64,000 nt of DNA from Clostridiales bacterium (GTDB lineage Bacteria > Bacillota > Clostridia > Oscillospirales > Butyricicoccaceae). Positions 18,240 through 25,093 of the stretch are shown in pieces; the stretch's first letter is position 1, and the number at the start of each line of letters is the position of its first letter. The notes below the pieces were generated by a model. It was not told the origin of the DNA and did no database searches. It saw only the letters and a program-made list of their open reading frames with translations. The stretch spans positions 97,123 to 161,122 of the forward strand of contig SFJM01000002.1 in NCBI GenBank assembly GCA_004555915.1, in the 5' to 3' direction. A program made the position numbers and the translations under genes.

Positions 18240-18716
18240 ATGAGAAATACCACACTGATTTATATTGAACGGGACGGCAACTATCTGATGCTGCACCGCA
18301 CCAAAAAGAAAAATGACCAGAGTCATGACAAATGGCTGGGAATCGGCGGAAAATTCGAGGATAAGGAAAGCCCGGAGGACTGTATTTTACGTGAAACCCG
18401 CGAGGAAACCGGATTGACGCTGACAAATTACCGGTATCGCGGCATTGTCACATTTGTCTCAAACATCTGGGAGACAGAATATATGCATCTGTTTACTGCA
18501 GACGGCTTTACCGGCGAGCTAATCGAATGTAAAGAAGGTGACCTGCAGTGGATTTCACAGGAAAAGCTGCTTTCACTGCCAATGTGGGAAGGCGACAAAA
18601 TTTTCCTTAACTTGCTGTTTGACTCCAATCAGCCGTTTTTCTCCCTCAAACTGGTGTATGAAGGTGACCGGCTGACCTATGCCGCAAAGGATGGCAAGCC
18701 GCTGCCGCTGACCTGA
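18240..18716 (+). CDS. NUDIX hydrolase (MutT/8-oxo-dGTPase type), element cargo
   Basis: A 158-residue NUDIX hydrolase. The NUDIX box is perfect: GGKFEDKESPEDCILRETRE (residues 40-59) followed by ETGL. The family hydrolyses nucleoside diphosphates linked to another group; similarity in the body (IERDGNYLMLHRTKK, WISQEKLLSLPMWEGD) suggests a MutT/8-oxo-dGTP diphosphatase subtype, but the substrate is not certain. The ATG at 18240 follows GGAAGTGGAG; upstream in-frame Mets lie inside the recombinase region and are rejected. The stop is only 16-22 bp from the element junction, so the gene fills the rest of the element. Confidence 0.92.
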   Translation: MRNTTLIYIERDGNYLMLHRTKKKNDQSHDKWLGIGGKFEDKESPEDCILRETREETGLTLTNYRYRGIVTFVSNIWETEYMHLFTADGFTGELIECKEGDLQWISQEKLLSLPMWEGDKIFLNLLFDSNQPFFSLKLVYEGDRLTYAAKDGKPLPLT

Positions 18717-19196
18717 TTCGACACGCAACATCGGGGCACAAATATCAACTACAGCCTCCGGCTTGTTTGTACGTTCAATCGTCTTGGGATTCGGCGAGCC
18801 GGACTGGGAGGAGAACACGCGGACAGAACCTTCACTGCCGTACAGAATCGCACGTTTGTCAAAGTATGCCAAACCGCACAGGTCCTGCATCCTGCCGCAG
18901 CCTGCACTGACTTCTGCAAAGATCTTATAAAAATAACGGGCATCTACGCTGAAAAAACCACGGTTGAAATCCACCGGCTGTACGTCGACATCCACCCAAA
19001 GCAGCTCCGCACGCCGGGGCTTGACACTGGTGGAGCGTTCCAGAAGCTCTTGGGACTGTCGGGTTAAATATACCCTCAAATCCTGAATGCATTCTTTAGA
19101 ACGGCAGGAATCATATACTTTCTTTGTATGTGCACAGACAGCTTCACGGATTGGTACATCGCCGCAGATGGGCCCCGGTGTTACTCGTTCACTCAT
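18573..19196 (-). CDS. 5' part of the interrupted Cys-rich clostridial gene
   Basis: From the ATG at 19194-19196, behind a GGAGGG site, 154 codons match the N-terminal half of a conserved uncharacterised protein of spore formers: REAVCAHTKKVYDSCRSKEC, DLRVYL, AELLWVDVDVQPVDFNRGFF, FDKRAILYGSEGSVRVFSS and NKPEAVVDI. After codon 155 (CCG, 18732-18734) the frame enters the element and reads about 53 unrelated codons, antisense to the NUDIX gene, to a stop at 18573. The current product would therefore be truncated. The complementary C-terminal half is at 16834-17259. Function is unknown; the cysteines suggest a spore coat or metal-binding role, which is inference. An upstream in-frame start at 19223 lacks a good ribosome site. 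Confidence 0.75.
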   Translation of the reverse strand: MSERVTPGPICGDVPIREAVCAHTKKVYDSCRSKECIQDLRVYLTRQSQELLERSTSVKPRRAELLWVDVDVQPVDFNRGFFSVDARYFYKIFAEVSAGCGRMQDLCGLAYFDKRAILYGSEGSVRVFSSQSGSPNPKTIERTNKPEAVVDICAPMLRVESGQRQRLAILCGIGQPVTFIHQFEGEKRLIGVKQQVKENFVAFPHWQ

Positions 19197-19227
19197 AACA
19201 TTTCCCTCCATGTCGATATTCATACTG

Positions 19228-19254
19228 CATTCTATGCCGCCGGATGGAAATGGT
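19228..19254 (-). promoter_or_regulatory. Possible late mother-cell (sigma-K-like) promoter of the split gene
   Basis: On the minus strand AC (19253-19254), 16 bp, then CATAGAATG (19228-19236), close to the sigma-K pattern AC-N16/17-CATANNNTA with the last base G instead of A. It ends about 30 bp before the start codon at 19196. The match is short and could be chance. Confidence 0.3.
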
Positions 19255-19282
19255 GAAACCCCTGCCCAAAGGAGACTGCCCT

Positions 19283-19777
19283 ATGACAGCACAAGATTAT
19301 GAAAACTGGACCCGAACGCTGCGCAGGCATCCCGGACAACTGCGTGCCCTGCTGCTTTGCAATAAACTACTCACCGGATTGATCTATGTGTCCTATCCGG
19401 CATTGCTGCTGGTTCTGCTTGCAACACAACCTATCGCTTTGCCGCGTGTGGTTTTGACACCGGCGATTTCCTTCATTCTGCTCTCCTTATTTCGTGACCG
19501 GGTGAACCTGCCACGGCCATATGAAGCACTGGATATCCAGCCACTGATTCATAAAACCACAAAGGGACATTCCTTTCCCAGCAGGCATGTCTTTTCTGTA
19601 ACGGTGATTGCCTGTGCTTTTCTGTATATCATGCCATGGATCGGTATTGTCTTCCTGTTTTTTGCCGTACTGATGTCCGTCATCCGTGTGCTTGGCGGCG
19701 TACATTTTCCAAGGGATGTTGTTGTCGGTTTTGCTTTGGGTTTGCTGTCCGGTTGGATCGGCTTTGTACTGTTGTAA
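19283..19777 (+). CDS. PAP2-family membrane phosphatase
   Basis: A 164-residue membrane protein with about five hydrophobic segments and the three PAP2 signatures in order: RDRVNLPRP, HSFPSRH (usual PSGH, here with Arg) and VIRVLGGVHFPRDV. The family dephosphorylates lipid phosphates such as phosphatidic acid or undecaprenyl diphosphate at the membrane. I use the ATG at 19283, with AAAGGAGA 9 nt upstream; an in-frame ATG at 19244 lacks a site. It is divergent from the split gene. Substrate not determinable. Confidence 0.85.
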   Translation: MTAQDYENWTRTLRRHPGQLRALLLCNKLLTGLIYVSYPALLLVLLATQPIALPRVVLTPAISFILLSLFRDRVNLPRPYEALDIQPLIHKTTKGHSFPSRHVFSVTVIACAFLYIMPWIGIVFLFFAVLMSVIRVLGGVHFPRDVVVGFALGLLSGWIGFVLL

Positions 19778-19969
19778 AATCATATTTTTTACAGTTTCCC
19801 CATTCCTTCAAGCAAATATCCCCATGTGTTTTATCTATGTACTCCGGAAAACCTGTATCCGGGCATTTCCGCTGAGTTTTCTTATATCCTCTAGTATTTG
19901 CAGACAAATTATGTTAAAATTGTAGCAGTGTAACCCACTGCTATTATTTTTTTGAAGAGGGATAATGAT

Positions 19970-20728
19970 ATGAGTAATGTATGCGTGAAAAACTGCTGCA
20001 TTGGCAGCGGAAAGCCGAAAATCTGTGTTCCTATTGTAGCGGAAACCATGAGTGACATCTTTTCGCAGGCACGCGGTATGCAGCGCAAACGATTTGATAT
20101 TGTTGAATGGCGCATTGACTGGTTTGAAAAATTCGAGAATCCGGATACTGTCCGCCGCGCCTCCCGTATTCTGCACGGTATTCTGGATGACCAGCCGTTC
20201 CTGTTCACCTTCCGTACGGAAAAAGAAGGTGGCAAACGCCCGATTACGCCAGAATATTATGTGGAATTAAACCGGATCGCTGCACAGGAACATCTGGTTG
20301 ATATGATTGATGTCGAATTATTTTCCGGTGATGACATTGTCCGGCAGCTGGTAGACATTGCGCACAATGCCAACGTCCCGGTAGTCATCTCCAATCATGA
20401 TTTTGAAAAAACACCGTGTCAGGAAGAGCTGGTGGAACGCATGAAGCGTGCGGAAGCTCTTGGTGCGGATATTTTGAAGATTGCCGTCATGCCTCAGAGC
20501 AAGCGGGATGTCCTGTCCCTTCTGTGTGCTACGGAACAGATGTCCCGTGAAAGCGGCTGCCCGCTGATTACCATGTCCATGGGGAAGAATGGCATTATCA
20601 GCCGTCTGAGCGGTGAAATTTTTGGAAGCTCGGTTACTTTCGGCACCATCGGCATGGCTTCTGCCCCAGGACAGATTGATCTGGATTCCATGAACAATGT
20701 CCTTGACCTGCTGCATCAGACCCTCTGA
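19970..20728 (+). CDS. aroD: Type I 3-dehydroquinate dehydratase
   Basis: A 252-residue shikimate-pathway enzyme converting 3-dehydroquinate to 3-dehydroshikimate through a Schiff base. Visible motifs are VEWRIDWFE, FTFRTEKEGG, the catalytic histidine in SNHDFEKTP and the Schiff-base lysine in ADILKIAVMP, and the C-terminal GTIGMASAPGQ. The N-terminus has a short extra Cys-containing stretch (NVCVKNCCIGSG). The ATG at 19970 is preceded by GAAGAGGGAT; a TTG at 19952 is rejected. It stands alone, not in an aro operon, and ends with a strong terminator. Confidence 0.95.
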   Translation: MSNVCVKNCCIGSGKPKICVPIVAETMSDIFSQARGMQRKRFDIVEWRIDWFEKFENPDTVRRASRILHGILDDQPFLFTFRTEKEGGKRPITPEYYVELNRIAAQEHLVDMIDVELFSGDDIVRQLVDIAHNANVPVVISNHDFEKTPCQEELVERMKRAEALGADILKIAVMPQSKRDVLSLLCATEQMSRESGCPLITMSMGKNGIISRLSGEIFGSSVTFGTIGMASAPGQIDLDSMNNVLDLLHQTL

Positions 20729-20759
20729 TTGCTGTACCACCATATATACAATCATACAG

Positions 20760-20790
20760 GCTGCGGAAATCCGGTTTCCGCAGCTTTTTT
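20760..20790 (+). terminator. Rho-independent terminator of aroD
   Basis: GCTGCGGAAA paired with TTTCCGCAGC around a 5-nt loop, followed by TTTTTT. Confidence 0.92.
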
Positions 20791-20803
20791 CTTCTGATGA
20801 CAG

Positions 20804-20840
20804 AAAAAACAGCACAGACTCCCAAAGGAACGCTGTGCTG
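20804..20840 (-). terminator. Terminator of the 20.9-kb lipoprotein gene
   Basis: On the minus strand CAGCACAG, a 15-nt loop and CTGTGCTG, followed by TTTTTTCTG, just after the stop of the lipoprotein gene. Confidence 0.85.
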
Positions 20841-20853
20841 CACAAAAGAATCT

Positions 20854-21804
20854 TTATTTTTCTCCGATATAAGCACTTTTAGCTGATGCACTGGCCTCAT
20901 AAGGCTCCTTCTGGCTGCTGTCCGTGTAAACCGCGTAATCCGACGGTACATCCACATCCACCAAAACGCCATCCGGAACCGGTACAGTTTTTGCCCTGTC
21001 ATAGGAACGGATGGTAAATTCCCGCTCCCACTCCGCATTCCGGATCTTTTCCATCATAAAGTCCGGCATGCGGATAATCTGTTCCCCATAGGTCAAGCTG
21101 CGGGACAGTGTACAGGTCTTGCTTTCCCCACTGCTGTTGGTAAACGTATAAGTGCGGAAGGTATCCAGTATGCGCAGGGTTTCCTTTTCCACATCATATT
21201 CCTGGGTAGTATACTCATAGGTACACCCCGAATTGTCGGTAAACGAAGCATAAGAAATATCGGTAACAATATGATAGGTTTCCCCACAGTCGGTACAGGA
21301 AATGATTTTCTCCTTGCCGTTGTACTCGCCAAAGCTGTACTGACGGAACAGCTTTTCCACATTGGTGCTTTCATCCTCATTGTTTTCCGGATCATCCTCA
21401 ATGGTCAGTGTAACGGTTTCATTTTCCCCATCTTCATCCGTTACCGCCTGGGCATAGTAATTGACATCCTCCCGGTTAAAATAATACCGGAAATTCAAAC
21501 CGGTTTCGGTCTTACGGAACCGGCATACCAGACCAAGCTCCTCATCAAAATACAGCGTCATCAGGGAATTGCTTTCCTTGTTTTCCTTTCCCTCCCGCAG
21601 GCAGGAGCTGAAGGACGGCTGGATATTGGCCTTTTCATATTGTTCCAGCGTGTTTGCCGCATAAATCTGCTGCAATGTGGGGATTCCTTCCATAGATGCA
21701 CCGCTGCCGGAGCCAGAGCCTTCCGACTCTGCTGTTCCACAGCCCGCCATGGAAAACAGCATACAGGACGCAAGCAGCATCGCACTGATTTTCTTGAATA
21801 GCAT
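20854..21804 (-). CDS. Putative lipoprotein of unknown function
   Basis: A 316-residue secreted protein. The N-terminus is a type II signal peptide with lipobox SMAGC (cysteine at 22), then a Ser/Gly-rich linker (about 26-37). The mature part is rich in short beta-type motifs (YFDEELGLVCRF, FRYYFNRED, TYEYTTQEYDVEKETLRI) and includes a Cys pair in SCTDCGE. I do not recognise a family. It is monocistronic: its own terminator is downstream and the divergent queuosine operon begins about 130 bp upstream. Its surface location is well supported; its role is unknown. Confidence 0.75.
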   Translation of the reverse strand: MLFKKISAMLLASCMLFSMAGCGTAESEGSGSGSGASMEGIPTLQQIYAANTLEQYEKANIQPSFSSCLREGKENKESNSLMTLYFDEELGLVCRFRKTETGLNFRYYFNREDVNYYAQAVTDEDGENETVTLTIEDDPENNEDESTNVEKLFRQYSFGEYNGKEKIISCTDCGETYHIVTDISYASFTDNSGCTYEYTTQEYDVEKETLRILDTFRTYTFTNSSGESKTCTLSRSLTYGEQIIRMPDFMMEKIRNAEWEREFTIRSYDRAKTVPVPDGVLVDVDVPSDYAVYTDSSQKEPYEASASAKSAYIGEK

Positions 21805-21932
21805 AGTGTTTCTCCATCATTTATAATTCCCGCAGGCTTGTGCGGGTCTATGGGATATATTATCATATTTCCCACATAGATTCAAGGAATCGGCAAAAAA
21901 CCGGAAGAAAATCTCCCATAGTGCCAATCCCA

Positions 21933-21961
21933 TTGACAAACGGGATGCAAAGGTGTATAGT
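21933..21961 (+). promoter_or_regulatory. Promoter of the queuosine operon
   Basis: TTGACA (21933-21938), a 17-bp spacer and TATAGT (21956-21961), about 25 bp upstream of the preQ1 aptamer. Confidence 0.8.
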
Positions 21962-21985
21962 AACAAAAGTTATTCGGATTAAAAA

Positions 21986-22030
21986 CAGACAGTTCGTTTG
22001 CACCATCCTGTCTATAAACAAAACCAGGGC
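21986..22030 (+). promoter_or_regulatory. PreQ1-I riboswitch aptamer
   Basis: P1 is AGACAG (21987-21992) paired with CTGTCT (22008-22013). The loop contains GTTC...CACC and is followed by the A-rich tail ATAAACAAAACCAGGG (22014-22029), which supplies the pseudoknot strand. This matches the preQ1 class I layout (GGUUC, CACCC, AUAAAAAACUA). It lies before queD in a complete preQ1 synthesis operon. With the terminator at 22054-22084 it should switch transcription off when preQ1 is abundant. Confidence 0.85.
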
Positions 22031-22053
22031 TACTGTACGATGCATATCATCTG

Positions 22054-22084
22054 ACAGCAGGCTCTGTGCGCCTGCTGTTTTTTT
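22054..22084 (+). terminator. Riboswitch-controlled terminator before queD
   Basis: ACAGCAGGC and GCCTGCTGT around a 7-nt loop, then seven T. The aptamer tail CCAGGGCTACTGT (22024-22036) can pair, with one mismatch and one bulge, with ACAGCAGGCTCTG (22054-22066), giving a plausible antiterminator. Confidence 0.9.
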
Positions 22085-22105
22085 ATATTTACCAAAGGAG
22101 TTTTT

Positions 22106-22534
22106 ATGTATTACTTAAAAGCGGAAGCCAGCTTTGATGCAGCACATTTTCTTGCCCATTATCAGGGAAAATGCCATAACATTCATGGCCATCACTGGAT
22201 TGTGGAACTGCGGATTTCCGGCACCCAGCTCCAGACCTCTGCACAGGAATATGGTATGCTGGTGGATTTTTCCCAGCTCAAGCATGACCTGAAGCAGATC
22301 GCAGATGAGATGGATCATACCCTGATTTATGAAACCGGTACCCTGCGGGACGCCACACGCGCCGCACTGGAGGAGGACGGCTTTTCCCTGACAGAGGTTC
22401 CGTTCCGTCCGACTGCGGAGCACTTTGCAAAATATTTCTTTGACCGCATGACAGACCGAGGCTATACCGTGGCAGAAGCAACGGTATATGAAACGCCGAA
22501 CAACTGTGCATCCTATACGGGAAAGGATGATTGA
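22106..22534 (+). CDS. queD: 6-carboxytetrahydropterin synthase QueD
   Basis: A 142-residue PTPS-family enzyme that converts dihydroneopterin triphosphate to 6-carboxytetrahydropterin. The zinc histidines are in FDAAHFL and CHNIHGHHW; the catalytic Cys is in the latter motif. DEMDHTLI and PTAEHFAKYFFDRM are also family segments. The ATG follows AAAGGAG. It is the first gene after the preQ1 riboswitch, 3 bp before queE. Confidence 0.96.
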   Translation: MYYLKAEASFDAAHFLAHYQGKCHNIHGHHWIVELRISGTQLQTSAQEYGMLVDFSQLKHDLKQIADEMDHTLIYETGTLRDATRAALEEDGFSLTEVPFRPTAEHFAKYFFDRMTDRGYTVAEATVYETPNNCASYTGKDD

Positions 22535-22537
22535 AGC

Positions 22538-23206
22538 ATGACACATTACCCTGTGGCGGAAACCTTCGTCAGTATCAATGGAGAAGGCACCCATGCCGGT
22601 CAGCTGGCGGTATTCATCCGGTTCCGCGGCTGCAATCTGAACTGCTCCTTCTGTGATACCATGTGGGTCAATCAGCCGGATACGCCGTATACCGGCATGA
22701 CAGCAGAGGAAATCTGCCAGCTGGTACAGGAAACCGGTGTAAAAAATGTAACGATTACCGGCGGTGAACCGCTGCTGCAGCCGGATATCACCCAGCTGCT
22801 TGCCCGACTGGCAGAAACACCAGGCCGATATATTGAAATCGAGACCAATGGCAGTGTCAATCTCGCACCGTTCACCTCCATCTCCCCTTCCATTGCCTTT
22901 ACTATGGATTACAAGCTGCCCTGCAGCGGAATGGAAGCACACATGTGCACCGATAATTTTGCCCTGCTGAAGCCGCAGGACACGGTAAAATTTGTAGCGG
23001 GAAGCCGCGCCGATCTTGACCGTGCACTGGAAATCATCCAAAAATATGACCTGACCCACCGCTGCCATGTCTATTTCAGCCCGGTATTCGGCAGCATTGA
23101 ACCGGTGGAAATTGTGGAATTTATGCTGGAGCATACGCTCAATGATGTCAACCTGCAGCTGCAGATGCACAAGGTCATCTGGGACCCGGAGAAACGTGGC
23201 GTATGA
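22538..23206 (+). CDS. queE: 7-carboxy-7-deazaguanine synthase QueE
   Basis: A 222-residue radical-SAM enzyme that contracts the pterin ring to 7-carboxy-7-deazaguanine. The N-terminal FVSINGEGTHAGQLAVFIRF is typical, and the cluster motif is CNLNCSFC. ITGGEPLLQPD and IEIETNGS follow. Length is normal. It sits between queD and folE in the preQ1 operon. Confidence 0.95.
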   Translation: MTHYPVAETFVSINGEGTHAGQLAVFIRFRGCNLNCSFCDTMWVNQPDTPYTGMTAEEICQLVQETGVKNVTITGGEPLLQPDITQLLARLAETPGRYIEIETNGSVNLAPFTSISPSIAFTMDYKLPCSGMEAHMCTDNFALLKPQDTVKFVAGSRADLDRALEIIQKYDLTHRCHVYFSPVFGSIEPVEIVEFMLEHTLNDVNLQLQMHKVIWDPEKRGV

Positions 23207-23228
23207 TCCACAGAAAAGGAAGGAAATT

Positions 23229-23807
23229 ATGGCTATTGATACCAATGCAATCAAAGAACATATCCGTGGTATCCTGATCGCCCTGGGTGATGACCCGGAT
23301 CGGGAAGGCCTGAAGGATACACCGGACCGTGTTGCCCGCATGTATAATGAAGTGTTTGAGGGCATGAATTATACCAATGAGGAAATTGCCCAGATGTTCG
23401 GCAAAACCTTTGAGGATGAAATGGATTTTATCAGTGATTCCAAGGATGTTGTGGTGGTCAAAGATATCCAGCTGTTCAGCTATTGTGAACACCACATTGC
23501 GCTGATGTATGATATGACTGCAACAGTCGCCTATGTCCCCAACGGCAAGGTCATCGGTCTGAGTAAAATTGCCCGCATTGCGGATATGGTCAGCAAGCGG
23601 CTGCAGCTGCAGGAGCGTATCGGCACCGATATTGCACAGATTATGCAGATGGTAACCGATTCCGAGGATGTAGGCGTGCTCATTCAGGGAAGCCACAGCT
23701 GTATGACTGCCCGGGGCATTCGCCAGACCAACGCAAAGACTACGACCACTACCCTGCGCGGACGGTTCCGTACCGATTCCGACCTGCAGATGAGACTGTT
23801 CCAGTAA
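23229..23807 (+). CDS. folE: GTP cyclohydrolase I
   Basis: A 192-residue enzyme converting GTP to dihydroneopterin triphosphate, the first step of both folate and queuosine synthesis. Zinc and active-site motifs CEHHIALMYDMTATVAYVP, GLSKIARI and SHSCMTARGI are present. The frame is open upstream to 23067 within queE, but the ATG at 23229 follows AAGGAAGGAAATT and begins the domain. Its presence between queE and queC supplies the substrate of QueD within the same riboswitch-controlled unit. Confidence 0.96.
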   Translation: MAIDTNAIKEHIRGILIALGDDPDREGLKDTPDRVARMYNEVFEGMNYTNEEIAQMFGKTFEDEMDFISDSKDVVVVKDIQLFSYCEHHIALMYDMTATVAYVPNGKVIGLSKIARIADMVSKRLQLQERIGTDIAQIMQMVTDSEDVGVLIQGSHSCMTARGIRQTNAKTTTTTLRGRFRTDSDLQMRLFQ

Positions 23808-23817
23808 AGGAGTATCT

Positions 23818-24507
23818 ATGAAAGCACTTGTTTTATCCAGCGGCGGTGTTGACAGTACCACCTGTCTCGGCCTTGCCATTGAACGCTTTGGCAGGGAAAA
23901 TGTCATCGCTCTGGCAATCACCTATGGGCAGAAGCATACCAAAGAAGTGGAGGCTGCTGAAGCCGTCGCGCAATACTATGGCATTGAACTGCTGTCACTG
24001 GATCTGTCCACCATTTTCCAGTATGACACCAAATGCACCCTGCTGCAGGGTTCAGAGGAAGACATTCCGGAAGAATCCTATGCAGACCAGCTGAAGAAAA
24101 CCGATGGCAAACCGGTTTCCACCTATGTACCGTTCCGAAACGGATTGTTTCTGTCCTCTGCTGCCAGCATCGCCCTGTCTAAGGACTGCTCAGTCATTTA
24201 CTATGGTGCACACAGTGATGATGCCGCAGGAAATGCCTATCCGGACTGCAGCGATGCCTTCAACCAGTCGATGAAATCTGCCATTGAAATCGGCAGCGGC
24301 AACCAGCTGACCATTGAAGCGCCTTTTGTCAACATGGCAAAAAAGGATGTGGTGCGGGAAGGACTCCGGTTAAAGGTGCCCTATCACCTGACATGGAGCT
24401 GTTATGAAGGCGGAGACAAGCCCTGTGGCAAATGCGGCACCTGCCGTGACCGTGCAGCAGCCTTTGCGGCAAATGGTGTTGCTGACCCTGCATGTAAGGA
24501 GGACTGA
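23818..24507 (+). CDS. queC: 7-cyano-7-deazaguanine synthase QueC
   Basis: A 229-residue PP-loop ATPase that turns 7-carboxy-7-deazaguanine into preQ0. The PP-loop is SSGGVDSTTCLG (residues 7-18). YGQKHTKEVEAA and PFRNGLFLS follow, and the zinc site is CYEGGDKPCGKCGTC near the C-terminus. It starts 10 bp after folE and ends 3 bp before queF. Confidence 0.96.
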   Translation: MKALVLSSGGVDSTTCLGLAIERFGRENVIALAITYGQKHTKEVEAAEAVAQYYGIELLSLDLSTIFQYDTKCTLLQGSEEDIPEESYADQLKKTDGKPVSTYVPFRNGLFLSSAASIALSKDCSVIYYGAHSDDAAGNAYPDCSDAFNQSMKSAIEIGSGNQLTIEAPFVNMAKKDVVREGLRLKVPYHLTWSCYEGGDKPCGKCGTCRDRAAAFAANGVADPACKED

Positions 24508-24510
24508 CAG

Positions 24511-25008
24511 ATGGAAGGAAGAACCACAGAAGAAAAGCAGGGCATCACCCTGCTCGGCAACCAAAAGACAAAATATAAGGATGATTACGCGCCGGAGGTG
24601 CTGGAAACCTTTGTCAACAAGCATCCGGACAACGATTATTTTGTCAAATTCAACTGTCCCGAATTTACCAGCCTGTGCCCGATTACCGGGCAGCCGGATT
24701 TTGCAACCATCACCATTTCCTATGTTCCGGGAGAACGCATGGTGGAAAGCAAGTCCCTTAAGCTGTACCTGTTCAGCTTCCGCAACCATGGCGATTTCCA
24801 TGAAGACTGTGTGAACATCATCATGAAGGATCTGATCCGACTGATGGATCCGAAATATATTGAGGTCTGGGGCAAATTTACCCCCCGGGGCGGTATTTCC
24901 ATTGACCCGTACTGCAATTACGGCAAGCCGGGTACCCGCTGGGAGGAGGTCGCATGGAACCGCATGGCAAACCATGACCTGTACCCGGAAAAGGTTGACA
25001 ACCGATAA
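24511..25008 (+). CDS. queF: NADPH-dependent preQ0 reductase QueF
   Basis: A 165-residue short-form (YkvM-type) QueF reducing preQ0 to preQ1. The catalytic cysteine is in FTSLCPITGQPDFATI, the NADPH-type motif is ESKSLKLYLFSFRNH, and the conserved His-Glu pair lies in that region and in FHEDCVN. It completes the GTP-to-preQ1 pathway; tRNA-insertion genes (tgt, queA, queG) are not in the window. Confidence 0.96.
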   Translation: MEGRTTEEKQGITLLGNQKTKYKDDYAPEVLETFVNKHPDNDYFVKFNCPEFTSLCPITGQPDFATITISYVPGERMVESKSLKLYLFSFRNHGDFHEDCVNIIMKDLIRLMDPKYIEVWGKFTPRGGISIDPYCNYGKPGTRWEEVAWNRMANHDLYPEKVDNR

Positions 25009-25033
25009 TCCCCTTTTCCTTTACTGCAAACAG

Positions 25034-25088
25034 AAAGACATGATTCTTTTCCTCCGTTTTCGGAAGAATGGGAACCATGTCTTTTTTT
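25034..25088 (+). terminator. Terminator after queF
   Basis: AAAGACATG pairs with CATGTCTTT around an inner ATTCTT...GGAAGAAT hairpin and ends in TTTTTTT. Convergent with the nucleotidyltransferase gene. Confidence 0.85.
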
Positions 25089-25093
25089 GTGCT

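Larger units (their letters stand above)
17257..18738 (-). mobile_element. ~1.48-kb skin-like intervening element splitting a Cys-rich gene
   Basis: The insert lies between two co-directional fragments of one gene and contains only a serine recombinase (minus strand, like the split gene) and a NUDIX hydrolase. The two junctions, read on the minus strand, are TGCCCCGATGTTG (18738 downward) and TGACCCGCTGCTG (17263 downward), identical at 10 of 13 positions. Deletion between equivalent positions keeps the frame. A crossover at the shared TG would give ...DICDPLLLSAKIVDP..., joining 154 and 141 codons into a 295-codon ORF with no residue lost or gained relative to the family as I remember it. 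The exact dinucleotide core and the timing of excision cannot be read from sequence. Confidence 0.75.

Noticed and set aside
19773..19794. Terminator after the first PAP2 gene
   Set aside because: GTAAAA/TTTTAC-type stem is AT-only and has no clear T-run beyond the stem.
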